64,000 nucleotides of DNA, taken from assembly GCA_964412845.1 (NCBI GenBank), contig CAYPQM010000007.1, positions 7,263-71,262 on the forward strand, read 5' to 3'. Shown piece by piece: positions 8,729 to 17,320 of this stretch (position 1 is its first letter; each line of letters starts with the position of its first letter). The notes beneath the pieces were generated by a model. The model was not told the DNA's origin. It ran no database searches and saw only the letters and a list, made by a program, of their open reading frames with translations. A program made the translations under genes and the position numbers. This DNA is from JAWWPY01 sp964412845 (GTDB lineage Bacteria; Actinomycetota; Actinomycetes; Streptosporangiales; Streptosporangiaceae).

Positions 8729-9339
8729 TGAATGACGAACAGGAGGCACGGAGAGTGCTCGACGCCCTGCCCGAGGTCACCGAGGAGCGGCTGCGCGTCC
8801 TGCATGACCGCCTGGCCGACCGCGCGGACGCCCGGGGGGTGCTCGACGTGGCCTACCGCACCGTGGACACGCCGGTCGGCCCGCTGCTGCTCGCGGCGAC
8901 CGCGAAGGGACTGGTCAGGGTCGCCTTCAGCATTGAAAGCCACGAAAATGTCCTCACGGCTCTCGCTACCCAGCTGAGTCCGCGGATCCTGCGTGCTCCG
9001 CAGCGGCTCGACACCGCCGCACGGGAGATCGACGAGTACTTCGCCGGGCGGCGCCGAGAGTTCGACCTGCCCCTGGACTTCAGCCTGTCTAAAGGCTTCC
9101 GGCTGACCGTCCTGCGCCACCTGGCCGACATCGGGTACGGCCACACCGCCAGTTACGCCGCGGTCGCGGCCGCGGCGGGCCGCCCCAGAGCGGTCCGCGC
9201 CGTCGGCACGGCGTGCGCGGCCAACCCGCTGCCCGTCGTGGTGGCGTGCCATCGTGTCGTCCGCTCTGACGGCTCGTCCGGCGGTTACCGCGGTGGCCCC
9301 GCGGCCAAGCAGGCCCTGCTCGCGCTGGAGGCAGCATGA
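8728..9339 (+). CDS. Methylated-DNA--protein-cysteine methyltransferase (second copy, ACHRV variant)
   Basis: The 203-residue protein has an about 45-residue N-terminal helical extension (DEQEARRVLDALPEVTEERL) not present in the upstream paralogue. An AGT core follows (VDTPVGPLLLAATAKGLVRV, IGYGHTASYAAVA) with active site VVACHRVVR (Cys174). The usual Pro before the catalytic Cys is Ala. A GGYRGG segment follows as in functional AGTs. The ATG overlaps the sigma-factor stop as TGATG. The extension could contact the sigma factor or act as a regulatory domain; that is inference. Confidence 0.9.
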   Translation: MNDEQEARRVLDALPEVTEERLRVLHDRLADRADARGVLDVAYRTVDTPVGPLLLAATAKGLVRVAFSIESHENVLTALATQLSPRILRAPQRLDTAAREIDEYFAGRRREFDLPLDFSLSKGFRLTVLRHLADIGYGHTASYAAVAAAAGRPRAVRAVGTACAANPLPVVVACHRVVRSDGSSGGYRGGPAAKQALLALEAA

Positions 9340-9401
9340 GCGTCACCAGTGGTCTGCCGCGACTGTCCGGGACGGCGCGCCGGTGATCCCCTCCTGGCCA
9401 G

Positions 9402-9445
9402 CGGTTCACCCCTGGCGCTGGTTTTTCCTGGCGCGGGGTGAACCG
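9402..9445. terminator. 11-bp inverted repeat downstream of the MGMT operon
   Basis: Arms CGGTTCACCCC (9402-9412) and GGGGTGAACCG (9435-9445) are perfect complements with a 22-nt loop. The hairpin lies 63 bp after the stop of the second MGMT gene and has no following T-run. It could end the sigma/MGMT transcript without a canonical U-tract, as is frequent in actinobacteria, or be an operator-like palindrome. Confidence 0.4.
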
Positions 9446-9817
9446 GATGCCGCCGCGATACGTGCATTACGGGTGCAGGAGTAGATCGTCCTGACCCGTC
9501 CACGTGCAGGGAGCGCACTTGAGACTCGCAGTGACCGTCCGCTGGGCTACGCCGCCTCCAACCGCGCTGACCGTCTTAGGGCGTGTCCCGCAGGTCTCAG
9601 CCTGCTGCGCGCCCGCCGGAGGACGCCTCGCGGCGTTGCCGTCGTCGGCTCCGCAGGGGCCGTCCGCTGAGCTGCCCGGCTGACCGGTGCGGCGTCCTGC
9701 ATACCCGGGCATGACTGGTTCACCGGCGGCTATGTCACGTCCGCCGATGTCACCGAGCTGGCCGTGCTCGCCGTGAGCGGCGGCTGAGGAGGGGGTTCGT
9801 CAACCCTCAGCCACGGG

Positions 9818-9856
9818 GGCAGATGCGGCCACCGCGATCCGGTGCCCGCATCTGCC
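9818..9856. repeat. 11-bp inverted repeat in gene-poor interval
   Basis: Arms GGCAGATGCGG (9818-9828) and CCGCATCTGCC (9846-9856) pair perfectly across a 17-nt loop. It lies just after the apparent 3' relic ending at 9787, so it may be the former terminator of the lost gene. Confidence 0.5.
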
Positions 9857-10412
9857 GCCGCGGCAGCATCCGGCATTGACTACCCTCTGCCGGGTGCTGC
9901 TGCGGGCTAATCGATGGACCTGCCTTATGGCTTTTCTGAGCCCAGGAAACGGCTGCGGCCCTCTTTTCCGTCTCCTTCGCCGTCATCCAGCGACCGTTGC
10001 CGCGTCCGGCCATCAATCGCGGAAAAAATGGTCGCAGGTCAACCCAGGCCATTGTGATCAGGCCAAACACGGCCCGGAGGAAGTGCTGTTGGCACGCGGT
10101 GGCCGGTGTTACCTGTGGCGGCTCTTGACGGTTCCTGGGCTGTTGTTCAGCATGGGTCTGTGCTCGACAGCGGTGCCAGTCTTGCGGTGATCGCCGGACG
10201 GACGCTCCGCCGTGGGTTAGTGGGCAGGTAGGCCCGGCTGGCCTTATCGCCAGGACACCAGGAAGGGGTGGCAGGAACCTGGTCCGGCGCTTTTGTGAGC
10301 GCTAACAACAGTTACGGATCTCCTCGGCGGAGTGGATGAATCGTGCTCAGCGGCGAGCGCCAGCGGTCTGGCGCGTGCCGTCGGGCATCAATCCCCAACG
10401 AAGGAGAACGTC

Positions 10413-12974
10413 ATGCGACGACGCATCTTCGCCCACGCCCTCGCCTTGCTGCTCCTGCTCTTCGCGGCCCCGGCGGCCACCGCCCAGCACGGCGCCGCGC
10501 CTTCGACGGCCAGCCTGGCCGGATACTGGAAATTCGACGAGGGAACAGGCGGCACCGCGGCCGACAGTTCGGGGGGAGGTCATCCGCTGACCCTGCAGGG
10601 GGGCGCTTCCTGGACCACGGGGGTGGTGGGACCGTCCGCCCTCGCCGTTTCGCCCCAGCAAGCCGCGGTCAGCAGCGGGCCGGTCATCGACACCAGCAAG
10701 AGCTTCACGGTCTCCGCCTGGGTTGATCTTGCTAACACCAGCGGCTACCAGACCTTCGTCAGTGAGGACGGCACCCAGGTCAGCGGCTTCTACCTGCAGA
10801 AGCGGGCGGACACCGGCCGGTTCGCGTTCACCCGGCTCGCCTACGACGCCACGGCCGCTTACGGTGCGATCGCGAGCAGCACCATCGTTCCCCAGCCCGG
10901 CGTCTGGTACCAGCTCACCGGCGTCTACGACGCCGCGGCGCAGACCATCTCGCTCTACGTCGACGGGGAACTTCAGCAGGCTACGCACGCCGTCGCGCCC
11001 TGGTCCGCCACCGGACCGCTGGCCGTCGGCCGCGGCTTCTTCGGCGGGAACCCGACCGACTGGGTCAGCGGTTCCATCGATGACGTGCGCGCTTACTCAG
11101 GCGCCCTGCCCGCCCCGGCCATCAGCGCCCTGGCTGGCACCGGGTCCATCACCGTGCACGAGAACCAGGCCGGCCCGGCCATCAACTCCACTCAGCTCGG
11201 CGCGTTCCTCGAAGAAATCAACCACTCGGGCGACGGCGGCATCTATCCGGAACTGGTCCGCAACCGAGATCTGAAGGAGAGCAGCTCCTCGCCGGTGTAC
11301 TGGTCGGCGGTGCAGGACAACGGTGCTTCCGCCGCGATATCGCTGGACACCTCCCAGCCCTTCAACACAGCCAACCCGATGTCGCTGAAACTGTCGGTGA
11401 CCAGCCTGCCCGCGGGCGGCCGGGCCGGTATCAGCAACGATGGCTATTTCGGGATACCGGTCACCCCGGCGACCACCTATCACCTGTCCTTCCACGCCAA
11501 AGCCGATGCCGGCTTCTCCGGGCCGCTGACCGCGTCGCTGGTGAACAGCACCGGGCAGGTGTGGGCCACCGCGAAGATCCCAGCGGTGACGGCCAGCTGG
11601 GCCAGCTACAGGGCCACCCTGACCACGGCGAAGGGCATCCGCTCCTCGGTGGATAACCGCCTGGTCATCTCCACCAGCACTGCCACCGCGGCGGGCGGAT
11701 CGGTCTGGTTCGCCATGGTGTCGCTGTTCCCGCCGACCTATGACAACACGCCGAACGGGCTGCGGATCGACCTGATGCAGAAGATCGCGGCGCTGCACCC
11801 AGGCTTCTTCCGGATCCCCGGCGGCAATTACCTGGAGGGCAACACCATCTCGACCTACTTCAACTGGAAGAACACCATCGGGCCGATCGAAAACCGCCCA
11901 GGCCATGACAACAGCGCCTGGGGTTACTGGTCACAAGACGGCATGGGCCTGCTGGAATACCTGGAGATGGCAGAAGAAGTCGGCGCGCAGCCAATTCTCG
12001 CCGTCTTCGCCGGTTACACGTTGAACGGCTCCGTGGTCCCGCAAAGTCAGCTCGCGCCCTACATCCAGGACGCACTGGACGAGATTCAGTATGCGATCGG
12101 CCCGACGAGCAGCACGTATGGCGCCATGCGCGCGGCCGACGGTCACCCCGCGCCGTTCAACCTGAATTACGTCGAGGTCGGCAACGAGGACTTTTTCGAT
12201 AACTCGGGCAGCTACAACAGCTACCGGTTCCCGATGTTCTATGACGCGATCAGGGCCGCGTATCCGCAGCTGAAGATCATCGCTACCACCAACGTGACCA
12301 GCCGCACGCCTGATGTCATCGACGACCACTACTACTCCAACGATCCGTCAGTGATCGCCGGGGACGCGCACGCGTACGACTCGACCAGCCGTAGCGGCCC
12401 CAAGCACATCATTGGCGAGTACGCGGTCACCCAGGGGAATCCCACTGGCACCCTGGCCGCCGCGCTCGGTGAGGCTGCGTTCCTGACCGGGATGGAGCGC
12501 GATGCCGACGTCGTCATCGGAGCGTCCTATGCGCCGCTGCTGGTCAACGTCAACGCCGATAGCTGGCCGACCAACCTGATTGGGTACGACGGCCTGAGCA
12601 GCTACGGTTCTCCGTCGTACTACGCGCAGAAGATGCTGGGAGACTCCCTGGGCGACACGGTCGCGCCGTCCCAGATCGTTGGCGGCAACGGCAACCTGTG
12701 GACTGTCGCCTCCACCAAGGCGGGCGGCACCACTTACCTCACCGTGGTGAATCGCGGTTCGTCAGCAGCAACGGTCAATGTCGATCTTGCTGGGGTCTCC
12801 GCGGTGTCCGGCGGCACGCTGACCGTGCTCACCGGTGATCCCACCGCCATGAACTCGATCGCGCACCCGACGATGGTCAGTCCCAGTACCCAGAAGGTCG
12901 GGCCCTCCGGCCCGGGCTTCCGGCACACGTTCCCAGCCAACTCACTGACCGTGCTCACGCTGACCACGGGCTGA
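10413..12974 (+). CDS. Secreted GH51-type alpha-L-arabinofuranosidase with N-terminal LamG domain
   Basis: ATG 10413 follows AAGGAGAA. The 853-residue protein has a Sec signal peptide (MRRRIFAHALALLLLLFAA, cleavage probably at ATAQ). A LamG/concanavalin-like domain at about residues 35-235 (AGYWKFDEGTGGTAADSSG ... GSIDDVRAYSGAL) follows, then a carbohydrate-binding-like jelly roll and a GH51 barrel. Catalytic residues are visible as acid/base EVGNED (Glu592) and nucleophile IIGEYAV (Glu669), with PGGNYLEG typical of GH51. It should release arabinofuranose from plant arabinan or arabinoxylan outside the cell. It is monocistronic, with a strong terminator downstream. Confidence 0.93.
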   Translation: MRRRIFAHALALLLLLFAAPAATAQHGAAPSTASLAGYWKFDEGTGGTAADSSGGGHPLTLQGGASWTTGVVGPSALAVSPQQAAVSSGPVIDTSKSFTVSAWVDLANTSGYQTFVSEDGTQVSGFYLQKRADTGRFAFTRLAYDATAAYGAIASSTIVPQPGVWYQLTGVYDAAAQTISLYVDGELQQATHAVAPWSATGPLAVGRGFFGGNPTDWVSGSIDDVRAYSGALPAPAISALAGTGSITVHENQAGPAINSTQLGAFLEEINHSGDGGIYPELVRNRDLKESSSSPVYWSAVQDNGASAAISLDTSQPFNTANPMSLKLSVTSLPAGGRAGISNDGYFGIPVTPATTYHLSFHAKADAGFSGPLTASLVNSTGQVWATAKIPAVTASWASYRATLTTAKGIRSSVDNRLVISTSTATAAGGSVWFAMVSLFPPTYDNTPNGLRIDLMQKIAALHPGFFRIPGGNYLEGNTISTYFNWKNTIGPIENRPGHDNSAWGYWSQDGMGLLEYLEMAEEVGAQPILAVFAGYTLNGSVVPQSQLAPYIQDALDEIQYAIGPTSSTYGAMRAADGHPAPFNLNYVEVGNEDFFDNSGSYNSYRFPMFYDAIRAAYPQLKIIATTNVTSRTPDVIDDHYYSNDPSVIAGDAHAYDSTSRSGPKHIIGEYAVTQGNPTGTLAAALGEAAFLTGMERDADVVIGASYAPLLVNVNADSWPTNLIGYDGLSSYGSPSYYAQKMLGDSLGDTVAPSQIVGGNGNLWTVASTKAGGTTYLTVVNRGSSAATVNVDLAGVSAVSGGTLTVLTGDPTAMNSIAHPTMVSPSTQKVGPSGPGFRHTFPANSLTVLTLTTG

Positions 12975-13016
12975 TACCGCGGCGCCCGGACCCCCGGGTG
13001 CGGGCGCCGTGTCCCT

Positions 13017-13057
13017 TCCGTGCCGCTGGCCCTGACCTCCAGGGCCAGCGGCACGGA
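13017..13057 (+). terminator. Strong 17-bp stem terminator after the arabinofuranosidase gene
   Basis: Arms TCCGTGCCGCTGGCCCT (13017-13033) and AGGGCCAGCGGCACGGA (13041-13057) are perfect complements around a 7-nt loop, followed by AATTTC. It starts 42 bp past the GH51 stop codon. The symmetric stem with little U-tract could act in both directions. Confidence 0.85.
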
Positions 13058-13201
13058 AATTTCAGCCAGAGTTCGCCAATCATTACGATGCCGTGGTCAT
13101 CAGCAGGCTCGGCCCGCCCGGCCGCCCTGACCGGCCGAAAATACTTTCAGCTTCGGCCTGCTCTACTCGCACTATCCCGGCCTGCGGAGGATGTGGTGAT
13201 C

Positions 13202-14023
13202 ATGAGCCCAGGCCCTGCCCGCGCGTCCCGGCGGCTGTCCCGGCGCGCTGCGGAATCCTTGCTCGTCGCGGTGGCTGTGGTCGTGGTCACGACCGCTGGC
13301 CTGGTCGCGGCGGCCCGGATCATGGCCGCACCGGACGGCCATGATCCGGGCGCTGGTTCCGGCACCCGGGTGATTTCTGTCACCGCCGGGACTGTCCGCG
13401 CGGTCGATCTGCGCGGCGTGCCGGGGGACCTGACCATCGCCGGCACGGCCGGGAGCCAGGTCCGGCTGACCGGGCAGTTGCACTGGTCCGGCCGCGCCCC
13501 GGTCGCGGCGACCTGGCTGGACCGGGCCAGCCAGGTACTGCACTTGTCCTTCCGGTGCGCCCCGGCGAGCCCGTGCACCGAGCATTACCGGCTCCTGGTG
13601 CCCCGGCGCACCGCCCTCGCCTTGCGCCAGCCCGCCGGCCGCATCACCGCGTCGGGCCTGGCCGGGCCGGTCCGGATCACCGCTGGCCACGTTGCGGTCA
13701 GCGCGGCCGGCCTGCGTTCGCCCTCGCTGGCGGCGGTGATCAGCTCGGGGCAGCTGACCGCGGCCTTTGCCGCGGCGCCCCGCCTGGTCAGCGTCACGCT
13801 CACCTCCGCCCAGGCCACGCTCCGGCTCCCGGGCAGCGTGGGCTACGCGGTCAGCAGCCAGGTCGTCGCAGGCTTCATCCACGTCGGCGTCCCGCAGGCC
13901 AGCGGCGCGGCCCGCACCGTGACCGCCCGCATCCATTCCGGCGAGCTTGAGCTATTGCCCGGTTTATTTCTGGATGCGGGCCGAGGCCTGCGTGGGATCG
14001 ATGAAGACGTGTGGGACGACTGA
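13202..14023 (+). CDS. Membrane-anchored exported protein with DUF4097-like beta repeats
   Basis: The protein starts around 13202 (ATG), with GTG codons at 13196 and 13193 also in frame; GGAGG at 13186-13190 fits GTG 13196 or the ATG. About 273 residues: a basic N-terminus, one transmembrane segment (SLLVAVAVVVVTTAGLVAA) and an extracytoplasmic domain. The latter has repeated short strands of the adhesin-like DUF4097 type (VRAVDLRGVPGDLTIAGTAG, RITASGLAGPVRITAGHVAV). Function is unknown. Its 3' end overlaps the CDF transporter gene by 60 bp in convergent orientation, so the last about 20 residues are antisense-encoded and may not be conserved. Confidence 0.7.
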   Translation: MSPGPARASRRLSRRAAESLLVAVAVVVVTTAGLVAAARIMAAPDGHDPGAGSGTRVISVTAGTVRAVDLRGVPGDLTIAGTAGSQVRLTGQLHWSGRAPVAATWLDRASQVLHLSFRCAPASPCTEHYRLLVPRRTALALRQPAGRITASGLAGPVRITAGHVAVSAAGLRSPSLAAVISSGQLTAAFAAAPRLVSVTLTSAQATLRLPGSVGYAVSSQVVAGFIHVGVPQASGAARTVTARIHSGELELLPGLFLDAGRGLRGIDEDVWDD

Positions 14024-14905
14024 CAGCCGCTCGGCCAGCCGCCGGTCGATATCGTCGGCGAGATTCTCCGCCCCATCGGCGCTGACCTCGTCGTCCAGCG
14101 CTACCCGGGCTCCGACGATGAGGTGGTCCGGGCCCAGGTGCATGGTGAGCAGTTCGAGGAGTGCGGCCACGCCGGGAGTCCGCTCGATCTCGTCCCGGAT
14201 CTGGCCCAGCTCCCTCGGGTCGGCGGACCGGCCGATGAGCAGGTCCCGGCTGTCGAGGCCGAGCCGGACCGCCACCACGACCAGCAGCCCGCCGATCGCG
14301 ATGGAGGCAGCGCCGTCCCAGAGCGCAGATCCGGTGAGCTGGCGCAGGATGAGGCCCGCGGCGGCGAGCACGAGACCTATCAAGGCGGCCGTGTCCTCGA
14401 ACAGGGCCGCCTTGACCGTCGTGTCGGGGGTGTTGCGCACGTGGTCCAGGACCTCGCTGCCGGACTGGCGGGCTTCCGCGCGGACCTGGTGGGAGGCTCG
14501 CGCCAGCGAGGTGGCTTCGGCGACGAAGGAGACCGCCAGCACGATGTAGGCGAGGACCGGGCTGTGCTCGGGGCCGCTGCTGCGGAAGGCGAGCAGCCCT
14601 TCGAAAACGGAGAAACCGCCGCCCGCGATGAAGATACCGAACGCCGCCAGCAGCGACCAGAAGTAGCGTTCCTGGCCGTATCCGAAGGGGTGGCCGGAAT
14701 CGGCGGGGCGTTCCGCCTGGTGCACGGAGGTCAGCAGGAACGCCTGGTTGATGGTGTCCGCGATGGAGTGGGCAGCTTCGGCGAGCATGGCGCTGGACCC
14801 GGTGACCAGCCCGGCGGCCAGTTTGGCCACCGCCACGACCAGGTTGGCGGCACCCGCGACGAGCACCGTGCGGCGGGTGGCGTCGCGCGCTGAGGTAGGC
14901 GGCAT
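13964..14905 (-). CDS. Cation diffusion facilitator family transporter
   Basis: The 313-residue protein has about six membrane helices, the helix II metal site HSIADTINQ, a GYGQERYFWSL loop and the helix V HxxxD-like region, then a cytoplasmic ferredoxin-like tail. CDF proteins export Zn2+, Mn2+, Co2+ or Fe2+ in exchange for protons; the specific metal cannot be read here. It starts 6 nt after the stop of the upstream glycosyltransferase, so both are probably on one transcript although no functional link is evident. Confidence 0.9.
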   Translation of the reverse strand: MPPTSARDATRRTVLVAGAANLVVAVAKLAAGLVTGSSAMLAEAAHSIADTINQAFLLTSVHQAERPADSGHPFGYGQERYFWSLLAAFGIFIAGGGFSVFEGLLAFRSSGPEHSPVLAYIVLAVSFVAEATSLARASHQVRAEARQSGSEVLDHVRNTPDTTVKAALFEDTAALIGLVLAAAGLILRQLTGSALWDGAASIAIGGLLVVVAVRLGLDSRDLLIGRSADPRELGQIRDEIERTPGVAALLELLTMHLGPDHLIVGARVALDDEVSADGAENLADDIDRRLAERLSVVPHVFIDPTQASARIQK

Positions 14906-14911
14906 GGCTCG

Positions 14912-16135
14912 CTACGCCGCGGCCTGCAGCCTGCGGCGGGCGAGCGCCTGGTACACGGCCAGTGCTTCCTGGCTGATCCGCTCCCAGGAGTAGCGGTGCC
15001 GGGCCCGGCTCGCCCCGGCGATGCCGCACCCCTCGCGGAGCATGGGGTGGGCCAGAAGCTGGCGCAGGTGCCCCGCCAGCAGCGCGGGCTGATCCGGCGG
15101 CACCAGGTAGCCGGTGACCCCGTCGATCACGGCGTCCCGGGTGGCGCCGGCCGCCAGCCCGATCACGGGCAGGCCGCAGGCCATCGCCTCAAGGGGCACC
15201 CTGGCGAAGGACTCGCTGGGGGTCAGATGGATGAGCACGTCCGCGGACCGCATCAGGGCCGGCATGGCGGCCTGGCTCACCGCTGCCGTGCGGCTGATCC
15301 TGTCGTGCACCCCCAGCTCGCGGGAAATCGCGCTGAGGGCCCGGCCGCCTGGCTCGCCGTCGGGCCGGCCGGCGGCCGGGATGCCGATGATGCGGAGTTC
15401 CGCGTCCGGCACGTCAGCCAGCGCAGCCGCGGCGGTGCTCAGTGCCTGATGATCGTCCGGCGGCCCGATCATCAGCAGCCGGGGCCGGCTGCCCCGGCCG
15501 GCCGCCGGGCCGGACGGCTGGAACCTCGCGGTGTCCACACCGGGTGGCACAACCCAGACCGAAGCCGATGGCACGCCCAGGCGGCCGAGCTGTGCCCGCT
15601 CATCGGAGCTGGCGGCCAGCACGGCGTGGGCGGTGCGGCCGATGGCGGCCTCCAGCCGGATCCTGGCGGCCCCGTCCCGCGTGGCGGGCCCGTCATTGCC
15701 GGATGGGCCGGCGCCGAGCGATTGGAACGTCTGGACGACCGGGATGCCGAGGTCGCGGGCAGCCGCCAGGGCGGCCAGGCCGCTGGTCCAGAAATGGGCA
15801 TGCACCAGGTCCGGGGCGCTACCGCGCCAACGTGCCGCGAGCTGGTCGGCGAACGCCGGGAGATGCGGCGGCACCACATCATCCGGCCGCCGGGCCGGGT
15901 CATCCGGGAACCCGGCCCGCGGGCCGGCCGCGACGTACTCGACGGTTAGCCCGCGGCCCAGCGTGGCCCGGCGCGGGAGAGCCGCGGAGCCGGTGCGTGA
16001 GTAGACAGTGACCTGCTGGCCGCGGGCCGCGAGTGCCCGGCCGAGCGACAGGACGTCGGCGGCGGGATCCCCTGGGTAGGCGCCGCGTGGCCGCGAGGAC
16101 GAGCCGGGACGCTCGGCGATCAGAGCGATCTTCAT
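14912..16135 (-). CDS. Family 4 glycosyltransferase
   Basis: The chosen start, MKIALIAERPG at 16135, has AAGGAG nine bases upstream; the neighbouring ATG at 16141 is possible, and a longer frame to 16306 lacks coding character. The 407-residue GT-B protein has an N-terminal acceptor domain (DLVHAHFWTSGLAA), a VVPPGVDTARF linker and a C-terminal donor-binding domain with an E-x7-E motif (ESFARVPLEAMACGLPV). It should transfer a sugar from a nucleotide donor with retention of configuration. The acceptor is unknown. It is co-transcribed with the CDF gene. Confidence 0.88.
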   Translation of the reverse strand: MKIALIAERPGSSSRPRGAYPGDPAADVLSLGRALAARGQQVTVYSRTGSAALPRRATLGRGLTVEYVAAGPRAGFPDDPARRPDDVVPPHLPAFADQLAARWRGSAPDLVHAHFWTSGLAALAAARDLGIPVVQTFQSLGAGPSGNDGPATRDGAARIRLEAAIGRTAHAVLAASSDERAQLGRLGVPSASVWVVPPGVDTARFQPSGPAAGRGSRPRLLMIGPPDDHQALSTAAAALADVPDAELRIIGIPAAGRPDGEPGGRALSAISRELGVHDRISRTAAVSQAAMPALMRSADVLIHLTPSESFARVPLEAMACGLPVIGLAAGATRDAVIDGVTGYLVPPDQPALLAGHLRQLLAHPMLREGCGIAGASRARHRYSWERISQEALAVYQALARRRLQAAA

Positions 16136-16314
16136 GATCATGGTCTCCTTCAGGTCCGCCGCCGACGAATCAGGCATGCCTGCGCTGTAGACACTGACCG
16201 GGCGTACCGCTGCCCGCGAAGCGGGCCGGTAAACGTGATCATCGCCGCCGGGTAGCCAGGGCCACGGCGGGCAGTGCACCCGCTGCCCCCGGCTGCGGGA
16301 GGGCAAGCCCGGCG

Positions 16315-17304
16315 TCAGATCGGGTACCTGATCCCCGGCTGAGCCATCTCCTCATTGTGGCGGCTGGCCACCTGCAGGCGGATGACGCTGCTCTCGTCAG
16401 TGGACCGGATCTCTGTCCAGTCGCAGATCTGACCGGCCAGCCACAGCCCATCGCCCGGCTCAGGCTTCAGTTCGGCGGGGCGCAGGCCGAGGAACGGGTC
16501 GCGGTCACTGCTGGCGCGCATCTGGCGGATGTCGCAGACCACCGCTCCTGGTTGTTCCCACACCCGGACGGTGGCGCTGCCGGGGGGCTGGTTCTTGACG
16601 TAGGTGGCGACCTCGCCTGCCGCGTATACGAGCATGCTGACCCGGTCGCTGGTCAGGCCGTGCGCGGCGGCGCGGCGGGCGACGAACCGGCGCAGTCCGC
16701 GCAGATCCCCGGTGAACTGGAGTTCCGCGGCGCTGGCGGGCGGGTCCGGCAGCGGGCTGGCATCGCACGCGGCGGCGAAGGCCGCCGGGTCCGAATACTC
16801 CGGGCTGGGCCTGCTGCGCGCCCCGTCAACCTGCTCCGGGTGGGTGCTGCCCGCGTTGGCCAGGATGGCAGGCGGGACGATGCGCCTGTCGTAGGGGCAG
16901 ATCATGGAGATGGTGGTGGGCGCCAGCGCGACGTTGAGCGCCGCTTCCATGCGCGTCCACGCCGCGATCTCCCGGGACGAACGGCCGGCCCACACCGGCT
17001 CAGCGACGATACGCACCTGGGCGGGATGGCCGGCTGGGCTGTGCCGCTTCCAGTAGCGGTGGAACGCGGCGACCCGCTGGGCTGGCCTGCGGCCGAAGAA
17101 CGCGGATTCGGCGTAATCGACATTGCCGCCGCGCGCGCCGAGGGCCGTGTTGATCAGCTCAAGGTTGGCGGGGGTGGTGACAGCGAGAACCGGCTCCCCA
17201 GCAGACAGGCCCTCATCGAGGAATGGCATGGCCATCGCCAGGAACTGCTCGTCGGAGCCGTAGAGGCAGGCCCGGTGCATGAACGCTGGCGCGCTGCCGC
17301 TCAT
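16315..17304 (-). CDS. MEDS domain plus HATPase anti-sigma-type protein (RsbA-like) with degenerate ATP site
   Basis: The 329-residue protein starts at ATG 17304, preceded by GGAGGGG. Residues about 10-180 form a MEDS sensory domain (ACLYGSDEQFLAMAMPFLDEG ... ISMICPYDRR). Residues about 215-320 resemble the HATPase_c_2 of RsbW-like anti-sigma kinases. In the N-box the expected E..TNxxxH reads EVATYVKNQ, so the Mg-ATP Asn is Tyr and the His is Gln. The G1 D-x-G is DIRQ, while the GDGLWLAGQICDWTEIRS lid segment is retained. It lies 16 nt after the STAS gene, as expected for a partner-switch pair, but may not be an active kinase. Confidence 0.85.
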   Translation of the reverse strand: MSGSAPAFMHRACLYGSDEQFLAMAMPFLDEGLSAGEPVLAVTTPANLELINTALGARGGNVDYAESAFFGRRPAQRVAAFHRYWKRHSPAGHPAQVRIVAEPVWAGRSSREIAAWTRMEAALNVALAPTTISMICPYDRRIVPPAILANAGSTHPEQVDGARSRPSPEYSDPAAFAAACDASPLPDPPASAAELQFTGDLRGLRRFVARRAAAHGLTSDRVSMLVYAAGEVATYVKNQPPGSATVRVWEQPGAVVCDIRQMRASSDRDPFLGLRPAELKPEPGDGLWLAGQICDWTEIRSTDESSVIRLQVASRHNEEMAQPGIRYPI

Positions 17305-17320
17305 GAACACCCCTCCGTCC

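Larger units (their letters stand above)
9340..10412. other. Gene-poor 1.07-kb interval with hairpins and possible gene relic
   Basis: No frame here shows convincing protein features or a good ribosome site. It contains two inverted repeats (annotated separately). It also holds a short coding-like stretch at about 9706-9787 that reads HDWFTGGYVTSADVTELAV and ends in TGA; it has GC-rich third positions but no start, so it may be the 3' relic of a lost gene. The last 100 bp hold the leader of the GH51 gene, with AAGGAGAA at 10401-10408. No promoter could be fixed. Confidence 0.5.

Noticed and set aside
9590..9700. GGGCGTGTCC-containing stretch resembling an insertion-sequence end
   Set aside because: No matching inverted repeat or transposase fragment could be found nearby.
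9876..10190. 104-codon plus frame in the gene-poor interval
   Set aside because: No ribosome site, no recognisable domain, composition unlike neighbours.
13875..15029. 384-codon minus frame overlapping the CDF gene
   Set aside because: Arg/Pro/Gly-rich composition typical of shadow frames, while the CDF frame has all helices and metal motifs.
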